From Reticulitermes lucifugus (Eukaryota > Arthropoda > Insecta > Blattodea > Rhinotermitidae): DNA of 41,698 nt. The notes below the pieces were generated by a model. The model searched no databases and had not been told where the DNA came from. It saw only the letters and a program-made list of their open reading frames with translations. The position numbers and the translations under genes are program-made. The stretch lies in contig JAKCWW010000515.1 of the NCBI GenBank assembly GCA_026260175.1, forward strand, positions 19,786 to 61,483, read 5' to 3'. This document shows, piece by piece, positions 33,306 to 41,698 of this stretch. Every line of letters starts with the position of its first letter. Position 1 is the first letter of the stretch.

Positions 33306-33514
33306 ATGAAGGGGAATTGTAATTAATTATAACTTTTCTCATTCCGCTGGAACAAATTTTCAGCTATTAAATATGATCCCAAAAAAAAAGTGAACGAAGT
33401 AATTAAGGGGATAGAAATTTAATTCTTAGAACATCAGGCAGTTCATTCAAAACAAGTTAACGCTGGGAAATTTTAATGTCAAAGGATGTGGGACTCAATT
33501 CTCCTATTTGAGCC

Positions 33515-33544
33515 TTACGTAAATTTTTCCCTATGCTTACGTAA
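33515..33544. promoter_or_regulatory. Two TTACGTAA palindromes 22 bp apart
   Basis: Perfect PAR/E4BP4 consensus 8-mers at 33515-33522 and 33537-33544. Spacing is about two helical turns. They are about 11.8 kb past the bZIP stop, so a role is speculative. In sequence this AT-rich one or two such 8-mers are expected by chance in the window. Confidence 0.15.
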
Positions 33545-33554
33545 GTAACGCGCC

Positions 33555-33845
33555 ATAAATAAGTAACAGGAGTGGAGACATAGCTCCGTACGTTCGTATC
33601 GACTGTACTAGAAAAACATGAGTAGATATCTTTATGCTCCGGGATAAGAACACCAGGTACATAATAGACAAAAGCCTAGTTTAGTTCTCAGAGCCGCGCT
33701 GGATGCTGTGAAAAGTCAAATTTTCTGCCCTTCCCAGAAATCGAACCAAGCCCACAACTGAGTGAACTGGGTAAACTGTTCCCTCTTTCCCAAACTAACA
33801 GATAGCGCTCCTGATGCAGGAAGTAGAGACATCCCACCTAGAGAC
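33555..33845 (-). mobile_element. tRNA-derived SINE, minus strand
   Basis: On the minus strand, a box-A-like ATCTGTTAGTTTGGG (about 33790-33804), box B GGTTCGATTTC (33736-33747), then the GGAGCTATGTCTCCACTC core near the far end. Confidence 0.6.
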
Positions 33846-34708
33846 GTAGGGTTGAGCAGCAGGGCCAAGGGAAAAAAGAGCTCTCTCTTCAAAAATGTAG
33901 CAGTGAAAAAGCTGTTTGGAAGGACGAATAGACGTTATTAGAATGCGGAAGAGTTCATGAGTCATTTAGTGTCTCCCTCTTATTAGCTGACACAACTTTT
34001 GTAAGACGTACATATACCACAGAATCAACAAATAACATGATATAATATTTAGCGTGTGAGTGTAAAATGGAACATGAAAGTAATTAGGTTGCTAGTTCGC
34101 AGGAGATGAAGGTACAGTGCTAATTCGGCCCTGGGCTCTTCTCACAAGATAAGTACAGTGTATGTAGTGCTGACATGGGGCTGTGGGGTTAAGGAAGACC
34201 AATTGTTGTCCACCATGTGCATCAGGAACACAATAAAGTACTCTGTGCCATATGAGAACACCAACTGAAACCTGTGCCTTCATTTTTACTGAAACCCGGA
34301 AAATAATTAGAAATGTCCTTCTGATAGGTTAGACATAAAATCAAACATTTTCCTGAAGAAATTCCACATCCGTCAGAGACAACATTTCTTCTAGGACCTA
34401 TTAAACCCTAAAAACGTTTCTGTGTTAATTCGAAAAGTCTGAATTTGTTAAATTACGCGCTTCACTTTGTAACAACACAAAGACCAGATTATTCAAATCT
34501 CACAACACCTGAAGACTATTTATCATATGACGTCAATAATTACCTCATATTAGGCATCTTTTCTGCCTGTGTGTAAGAAAATAATTTCTATTTTCTATTT
34601 GATAGTTACTCGTTTAGGAATGCGTTTTCTTCGGTGCTAAATAACTTAGCTTTTGCTCAATAAATATCTGCCAACATTTTGAAGTTGTCCATTCCGTGCA
34701 TTCTTTAA

Positions 34709-34818
34709 ATCAATGTTTCCAATTTTACTGTACCAACTAAATGCACATTATTAGTTTAACACTGGCATGTAAATAACAATGTGCATGTAGTTGGTATAGT
34801 AGAATTGAATACATTGAT
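34709..34818. repeat. Palindrome related to hammerhead-element arms
   Basis: Arms of about 47 bp: ACCAACTAAATGCACATTAT on the left and its complement, diverged, on the right. The ACCAACTAAATGCAC segment is shared with the arms of the elements at 2591 and 22224. TGCCAACAT occurs at 34669-34677 and again at 34820-34828, a possible 9-bp target duplication. No hammerhead core remains. Confidence 0.6.
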
Positions 34819-34829
34819 GTGCCAACATG

Positions 34830-36255
34830 TTTTCAAATACTTAAAAATATATACATGTAAACAAGAGAAATTCTGGCTGAAAAAATATTAATAATGACAA
34901 AAATATTTATAGCCCGTATTTTGACATTTCCATAATCCAAAAATAGAAACTTCCATAGTATTAATGAAAATTTAACTATTTACTTTGAAACAAAAACAAG
35001 TGAAAACTGAGAAGGAAAGACACTATACACATTACAAGAGGTTTTAATACCACAAAACATGTAATGGACCTTTCGATCTATATACAGATTTGTGTTATTT
35101 TAACATAATTTTATATTACATTTCTCCAAAAATTCAGTTTGGTACATTGCAAGATTTGGGAAGAAGCTACGAACATACTTCGTGTACAGCTTGTGACATA
35201 TAGTTGTGCTTGGAATTATATTTATTGAGTCTTATTTGATAACGCTGTCAGCAGCTAAAGATATATGGCCGCAAAGGATAAAATTGTAAATAATAAATAA
35301 ATTTGGAACGATGTGGACAAAATAAACTATAAAATTATTGTAATTCTCGAAGCTCAAATCTTAAATCAACGAAAACCTTAATACGGACAAGAGCGCATTA
35401 TGCAGTGTATTCCGTATAGTATAGGTTACATAACATAAGGAAGTTATACCATGTTTACACTTATGATAGCTTAAGGTAAAAGTTGAATATTTGGGATTTA
35501 CATATCTACGACACTAAGTTGATAACACATGAGATGAGGGCAACGGACTTCTGTAGACCCGCCGGTTAAAGCAACTTTGTCAGAGATATTGCGTTGAGAG
35601 CTACAAGAAGGACCCGGCACGTTATCGAACTAAATTTATACCTTTACAAATTCATTATCTCCAAACAAACTTTAACACACACGATTTCCATAAAAACTTC
35701 CCAAATTTCCAAATATAATATTTATTAAATGCTGAAGGATAGAACACTAGAAATAATCTCGACTTACATGTAGTGGTCTATTATACTTTAAAGTTTTTAC
35801 AATAAGCTGTATATGGTAGAAGTCATTATTGAAGATGATAGAAACTCTCACATTGGATTTATCACAGTGATGTGTAGGAAGGAAGAAAAAGTAAGTCTGG
35901 GGCATCTAGCCGGGTATTTCTTTCTCTTATCTAAGACTGTAATTCGATCAAAGAATGTCTGTCACATGAAAGCGAAATTTGTAATTAGATGCATAATATA
36001 AACTAGAAAAGTAGAGAATATGCCCGTTTTTCTTTATAAAAGAAATATTTCATACTTGCATATGCGAAAAAATTTGGCTTTTCATAGCTCGAAGAAGGTG
36101 TCATTATTATCTTCATTAAGATTTCACACACAACAGTGTCAATAAATTTATGCAGTTATCATACAATACTCGATTAACGAATCAGTAAATGGCCAAAAAA
36201 AGGATAGATTTCTTAGTATGTGCCATTCCATTGTGTTTCTTTACATGAAATAAGA
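34830..36255. other. Gene-free stretch, nothing recognised
   Basis: AT-rich sequence with isolated ORFs below 65 codons. Confidence 0.5.
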
Positions 36256-36261
36256 ATAAAT

Positions 36262-36387
36262 TTTGACTCAGTCGACACAAATATAATGGTGCAGCCTGAT
36301 AATGGATTTGATGTAGAAATCGAAATATGTAGCTAAGGTAAACGAATGTAAATTTTTTACCAGTAAAGTTGTATTGACTGTGTCAAC
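36262..36387 (+). mobile_element. Short inverted-repeat element around a hammerhead-like motif
   Basis: Outer inverted repeats (36262-36290 and 36359-36387, about 28 bp, diverged) enclose a hammerhead-like core, so the repeats would extend stem I. No ORF. Confidence 0.5.
36294..36333 (+). ncRNA. Hammerhead-ribozyme-like motif, one core change
   Basis: GC (36294-36295), CTGATAA (36296-36302; G8 changed to A), stem II GATTT/AAATC, GAAA (36322-36325), short stem III ATA/TGT, A17 in a GTA triplet, GC (36332-36333). The G8 change should abolish cleavage, as G8 takes part in catalysis. Confidence 0.45.
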
Positions 36388-36802
36388 AAACTATTCTTGG
36401 AGAGAGATCTGTTGACGTCTCTGTTTTCGAATATCACTACATTAGATTTACTCTTTGAGGCTACATAGTAGACGAAGCAAATTGACATCGCTATGCGAGT
36501 TCAAAAGCAGAATTTTTATGCAGTATCTGCTACATATGTCGATACGTTACAGTGTGTAAGTGGCAACATCTTAAGTGCATGTATCCCGAGCTGTAAGTGG
36601 GTCTCATGTATAAACATTATTACCAAACAACAATAATATACCCATACAGTTATTTTAAAGTAACAATTTTTGTTGCTGTTTCATCTCATCTTACGCAATT
36701 AATATTTGCATTTTTCTCACTGGAAGTCTGTAAGAGCGTATTACTGTCCGTTCAGTACGCACTCAATTTAACCTTTGCTTACTTTTAACCATGTAGAGCC
36801 TT

Positions 36803-37042
36803 GTGGTAGCTCTGTCTGCCACAAGATTTAAGACTGGAAACTATGCTTTTTGCCCACAGGATGCATTTATGTGTGTCGTGCGATTCTCACAGCAAAGAGC
36901 AGTTGTTTCCTTTGCAGCATTGATCGATGTGTACGGTTTAAGGAAATGTAGTAGTTTTTGTGTAAAGTATGATCTGAATGTTCACATTTTATTTAGCAAT
37001 TCATGTTTGAAAGAATTAGAGATGCGTTCCCTTACTTCGTAA
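36803..37042 (+). other. Unassigned 79-codon ORF
   Basis: An open frame (MVALSATRFKTGNYAFCPQD...) with no domain I recognise and no splice or promoter context. Its end runs up to the ACAT microsatellite. It reads like an eroded repeat-borne frame rather than a gene. Confidence 0.2.
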
Positions 37043-37048
37043 TGGAGC

Positions 37049-37341
37049 CATACATACATACATGCATATATACATACGTAAGTACATACATACACACACA
37101 TTATATACATACATTCATACACATACATACATACATACAGAATACAAACATACACACATTCATACATAGATACATATATGCATATACATACATACATACA
37201 TACACGTACATACATACCCTCATATATACATACATACACACAAACACTCATATATACACGCATACATACATACACTCATATATACACGCATACACACATA
37301 TATATATACATACATACATACATACGTACGTATGTACGTAG
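37049..37341. repeat. ACAT-rich microsatellite, about 290 bp
   Basis: Interrupted TACATACA repeats with ATAT and CACA variants, ending in a TACGTACGTATGTACGTA palindromic stretch. Open frames rich in Tyr, Ile, His and Thr (or Cys, Val, Met, Tyr on the other strand) arise from it and are not genes. Confidence 0.95.
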
Positions 37342-37829
37342 TACTACATACTGGTATGTAAGTTACTTGTAACGAAAGTAAGCATAAAGTGCGGCAAATT
37401 TTGTGAAAAATGAAATGGAACACCGAAATCTCCCTCCATAAATTTGTAACACTACAGTTAATCCTGACGAGAATCTAAGAAGATGCAACTGAAATTGGCT
37501 GCAATATGTAACAAGAATGAACAACACGATGCCAAAGTAATGCTGAATTATAGACCAATGCACGAAGACAACTTGGAAGACTTTTAAAGGGACTATTAGA
37601 CGAAGCCGAAACAGGTCTATTAAGGTCTATCTCGTGACGGATAATGATGATGATGATATATAGGGTGTCTAAAATGCTTAGACAAACTTCAAGAGTGAGT
37701 TCTTCACATCAAAACAAAGAAAGAAGTTCATGTAAACATACGTTTGGAAATGATTGGTTTTTATTTTAATTCAAAGATTACATTCAAAAATAAATGCCAT
37801 TAAAAGGTAAAGCTTTTCCGTAACAAGAC

Positions 37830-38070
37830 ATGGAGACTCACAGAGGGGTTGGAATTTTGAATTTCCATCCTTACTAGGACGGTAGAATTGTCAGATCTAC
37901 GCGCCGGCCGCACTTTTTCCTTGGTACTAATTTCTATTAAAGGCTGAGTGGACCCCAGGACTACTGAATGCAGAAAGAATGTACAGGTAACTTGAAAATT
38001 TCCAAGGACCCAGAACCTCCCGTCTTGTGGCGTAGTGCCTGAAGCAACTGCGCCACCGCTCGCTCTAATA
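37830..38070 (-). mobile_element. tRNA-derived SINE, minus strand
   Basis: On the minus strand, box-A-like TGGCGCAGTTG (38045-38055) and box B GGTTCTGGGTCC (38007-38018) at tRNA-like spacing, then a body with CTGGGGTCCACTCAGCCT and GTGCGGCCGG. The head differs from that at 11557, so it may be a separate SINE lineage. Confidence 0.55.
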
Positions 38071-38574
38071 AATACCATTACTATGGAACCTTTTCTCACA
38101 TCTGACATCAAACATTTACAATACACGTTTTCAGTTTAATAACTGTTGGGTTCTTGTTGTTTTATCAAGTCACAATTAAACAAAAAATGATCAAAACTTC
38201 CTCCACCCCAATTGATCATGGACTGTCCTTCCCTTTTAAAGGACCCGGGGCGGTTGCGAATAGTTTGACAGATAATAAAAATGTGTTGGTGAAGAGTCTG
38301 TTTATTTTTAATTGAAGCTGAATGCTCTAGGGTGTTTAAGTGTCCCCACAGATAGAAGTGTGCCGGATTGGTGTCGGGCGAACATTGGTCAAGAGGTTGT
38401 TGGGCTGTACCTCAAGAGCTGTTTGCAGACATATATTGATGTGTACCTTTTTTATTGTTTTGTTGTGGGGAACTCACTAGTGAAACTTGTCCGAGGATTT
38501 TAAATTCAGCCTGCATAAGTTAGTCGCTGAAGTTAATTCCCCATACATTCGTTGAAAAATAAGGTGTAAGGTTT

Positions 38575-38690
38575 GGAATTGATTCAACTGGCTCACTTTA
38601 GAGTAAAGTGGCCGGCTGTTGTGAACACGGTAAATAATCTTCAAGTTACATAATGAGGGAAATTCTTACCAAAGAAGCACTTCTCGTCTT
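38575..38690 (+). mobile_element. LINE 3'-end relic
   Basis: Encodes LIQLAHFRVKWPAVVNTVNN, the DWINLA-DRD-W-A-VNTVMN block of the family. A class B hammerhead relic follows at about 38745-38830. Confidence 0.55.
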
Positions 38691-38744
38691 TCAATGACCC
38701 TGATATATGTCTTTAGAATATGTCTTCTTTAAAGAGTATTGTCA

Positions 38745-38830
38745 CCTGGGATATGACGCGGTGTAATCTGGTAAATATATTCAGAATTGTTTAGGTATTA
38801 CCTGTTTCTATGTTAAGTGTAGAATACTAT
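38745..38830 (-). repeat. Relic of class B hammerhead-like repeat
   Basis: Plus-strand GGATATGACGCGGTGTAATC and CTGGTAAATATATTCAGA match the outer arm of the copies at 25296 and 25505. The core is too decayed to score. Confidence 0.35.
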
Positions 38831-38849
38831 TATTAAGAATTATCTCTTA

Positions 38850-40950
38850 CTTAGAAGATTTCGGCAGAAAATGCGATCGAAATAGATTTACTGATTTACA
38901 AGACTGCAAGTTATTTAACCTCCACAGACACCGCTACGAGATCTTAAACTGCCACACATTTGTACGTAATTTATAAATAAGAGGTCGCTGGTCATCCTAA
39001 TATCGCGGAGTAAAAATTTGTTTTTCGCTGTTTGTCGCAATTCCTGTCGAATTTATATAGGACCAACTTGCTGTATCCTGAGAAGCAAAGAGTCTACTCT
39101 GAGCGTTCCCTCAAACTTCACAAGTTGCTAGCCTCGTACACAGCCCTACTTATGAAGTTAGTATCTTTCGTACTAACACATTAATCCCGAAAACTGGCTA
39201 TAAAATTAAAACCCTTTACTACAAACAAACCATCGGAATTTAGCAACAGAAGTCAGTACGTCAGTACAAGCTTCTTGTGACGTGAATCTCTTGCCAAGTT
39301 CACTAACTTCATAGTCTTCAGCTTCTGCTACATGTTTCGGTCTGTAGCACTTCGTACGTGCGTACATGGGCATCAGCCCTTCGAAGGAATAAAATCCCTC
39401 CTTCTTTATAATACCCTGATAATGTAGACACTGTAAGCACATTCCCACTGAATACGTTGGTGCCTACCCAGCAGACAACACGTTGTCGAATTAATTCTGG
39501 AGAACAAGTCATGAATCCTGAACGCCGCGAAAACATCAAACTTCGTAGATAAAAATTGTTCCTGTAAAACGCAAGGCAGTATTTTACTGAACAGGTATTA
39601 ACCAAAAGCAAATTCACTTAATAACAATGCATGTGTACTCTTAATACAAATTTCAACTTCTTTTTCACTACTGTGTCTAGTTTTCGAGCGCTATCTTGTA
39701 ATATCAGCAGTTACGTGTTAGCTACGGTCTATGGAGAAACAAATTGACAACTTATGTCACGTTCTTGGACTCCATTAGTAAACAATACTTTCTTTTCACT
39801 AAAAAGACAAGTTGGAAATTAGAGAAACGATAAAGTGTGTTCATGTACAAAACGTGCATGCTCATATTTGTGGTAAAATATGTAGAGGTAACTTTAAGTG
39901 CTATTCAAGTGGGATCATGAAAATGACTAGGCATCTTTGTTGGGATGAATAATTTGAAAATGATAATAAATATTTTACAAATTTGTTGACACTTTACATA
40001 AGTTGAAGTGTGAGACAAAATGTACCTTATATATATTCGCGATCTTTGTTGCAGAATACTTTCTCAATGTACCGTACGAAAGACTTAAACATGTGTCAAC
40101 CCTGGCTTATGCCGAACTAGTACAAAGGCCCTTTGTACTTTACTCTCTTTAGAACTCTGGCAACAGCCTATTTCTAGTGCTTACACAATGAAAGATACAA
40201 ACAAGGCTCCCAGACATAATAAAGTCAAAAGCAATGACATCTCGTTGGTAAAAAAAAGGCCTTCAGTAAACTTGCACACACAATACCAATTCTTACTGAA
40301 GTCCCCCTTACCGATCACTGCAGAGCCTCAAACATAATGGACATCATTAGTATTTCATTGTATATGTTAGCAGTTCAAAATATGAAATATGTCTGCGAAT
40401 GTATCAACATGGCTTTCCTTTCTGATGAAAGTTTATGCCGCACAGCTAAGTCTTCATATCGGGTCTTCGTCACTGTTGCCATTGTGATTATTTGTGTCGC
40501 AAGAGAGTTTCGACCAGTGTACCATGTTGTCCAGAGCTCCATCTGTCATGACGCTTAACTTTGGATTCATTTGGCCCAGAGACTAAAATAAGAAAAACAG
40601 AAATGTATTCAATTTATAAAAAATTTATTAAAAGTTTATATTTTATATTGTTGGCGATCAGCTTTATACTCATCAGCATACACACACACACACAAGTAGT
40701 TCAAAACATTAGTTTTACATTCAGTGGCATGTATATTCACGAGTTGATACAGACGCTTAGGCTAGAAAATTGTTGTAATAATATATATATTTTTTACTCT
40801 TGACAAAAATAAATTACCCTGTAAGACAAAAGTGACGTCAAAACTATCAGAAGTGCAGATGACACATTTCTTTGGGTGCAGAAGTGACGCTCAGAGACCC
40901 CAGTTATAAATGCTGAGCACTGTGAGAGGAACAATGACGTAAGAGACTTG
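38850..40950. other. Gene-free stretch
   Basis: Short ORFs only (two overlapping minus-strand frames of 80 and 99 codons near 39206-39617, not recognised). The minus strand at about 39318-39385 has a weak hammerhead-like trace (CTGATGC ... GACCGAAACATGTAGC). A short CA repeat is at 40678-40695. Confidence 0.4.
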
Positions 40951-40952
40951 GC

Positions 40953-41045
40953 ACTGGTACATTAGGAACACAGACTGACAAACACTGGTACATTAGGAAC
41001 ACAGACTGACAAACACTGGTACATTAGGAACATAGGCTGACAAAT
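40953..41045. repeat. 31-bp tandem repeat, three copies
   Basis: Unit begins ACTGGTACATTAGGAACACA and ends GACTGACAAAC. Copies start at 40953, 40984 and 41015. The first two are identical; the third has a few changes. Confidence 0.9.
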
Positions 41046-41698
41046 TCTACGTCCGTCATTTCGTAACCTGACGTCACTTCCCTGATAGGATATATTTAAA
41101 AAAATAAGCACTGATTTGTGTTAAATATAAACACGATCAGATAAATCGTCAGTTCTGAGACTGGAAACTGAGCACTAGGTGCCTCAGTAAGCAGTACGTT
41201 TGTCTTGTTACTCGCATCTATCTAACCGATACATCCCGTCCCAAACCAGACGCATTTTGACACTTTTCTCTTCAGACTTACGGTTCATTATAAAATATGT
41301 CTTGTTCCATCCAAATGAAAAAATACTGCCAGTATATGTATATTAAACTATAGTTATACAAAGTTTTCAAACAGGACTGATCCTGACGAAATTTTTATAA
41401 TTAGCCTACATTTTAGTCCGATGCTCAAGATACGTGTCTGAACAACAGTCCGTAGGGGTTATTGTGTTCAAAGCCAAACCCAGCATTTTCCAATTATCAT
41501 ATTATGAGTGCAATACAGTTTGAGGTGTCAAAGGTATATATCTTCACCTGTTTTGAAGAAGAACTAAGGATCAGTAAGTATAAAATGACCAAATATTATA
41601 TTAATTTCTCTTCATTAAATAAAACAAATATAAAGCAAATTATAAGTTTTAAAACTTTCGCGGCGACATGATTCAATATAGTCTTCTCGGGCGCACAG
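41046..41698. other. Gene-free end of the window
   Basis: No feature recognised. One 69-codon ORF without motifs. Confidence 0.5.

Noticed and set aside
36982-37423. Several long ORFs on both strands with Tyr/Ile/His/Thr or Cys/Val/Met repeats
   Set aside because: All are read-through of the ACAT microsatellite, which has few stop codons in any frame.
1-41698. CRISPR array, bacterial operon or prophage content
   Set aside because: No spaced direct-repeat array, no ribosome-binding-site-led ORF series, and GT-AG introns with LINEs and SINEs show animal nuclear DNA.

Overview
The window reads as nuclear DNA of an insect, most likely a cockroach-like (blattodean) species. The evidence is: AT-rich sequence with almost no long ORFs, one gene spread over about 20 kb with GT-AG introns, many tRNA-derived SINEs, and many decayed 3' ends of one non-LTR retrotransposon family whose peptide relics (RRMRWAG-like, LHNEEL-like, KRP-G-RR-like) I associate with cockroach genomes. 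The species call is inference.

The only gene I can support is a plus-strand bZIP transcription factor of the PAR/HLF-TEF-like class, in four coding exons: 1196/1226-1286, 16606-16815, 17864-18042 and 21550-21699. Splice sites and codon phases agree across all junctions, giving 199 aa (209 aa from the upstream ATG). The basic region is in exon 3 and the leucine zipper in exon 4. Intron 1 is about 15.3 kb. Upstream sequence (1-1195) holds the presumed promoter and leader and begins with a 28-bp tandem repeat cut by the window edge. From about 21.9 kb to the end I find no gene, only repeats and unassigned sequence.

Repeats fill the introns and downstream DNA: ten LINE 3'-end relics, at least eight SINE copies or fragments, a MITE-like inverted repeat, several long palindromes, and microsatellites including a 290-bp ACAT-rich tract.

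The most interesting layer is a set of short elements carrying hammerhead-ribozyme-like cores (CTGANGA, stem II, GAAA, very short stem III, cleavage triplet, stem I). Copies lie at 2645, 8136, 17127 (minus), 17223, 30804 (minus), 31035 and 36294. The nearest stem I base pairs change together between copies (CCCC/GGGG, CCC/GGG, CAC/GTG, GC/GC). One element (2591-2797) is bounded by a perfect 14-bp direct repeat. Another, bounded by a perfect 13-bp direct repeat, contains the assembly gap at 22284-22454. Several are arranged as head-to-head inverted pairs. A second, more decayed class with a related core sits at 25.3-25.6 kb, with relics at 28.7 and 38.8 kb. Penelope-like retroelements and animal retrozymes are the known carriers of such type I hammerheads, so these are probably non-autonomous relatives of those.
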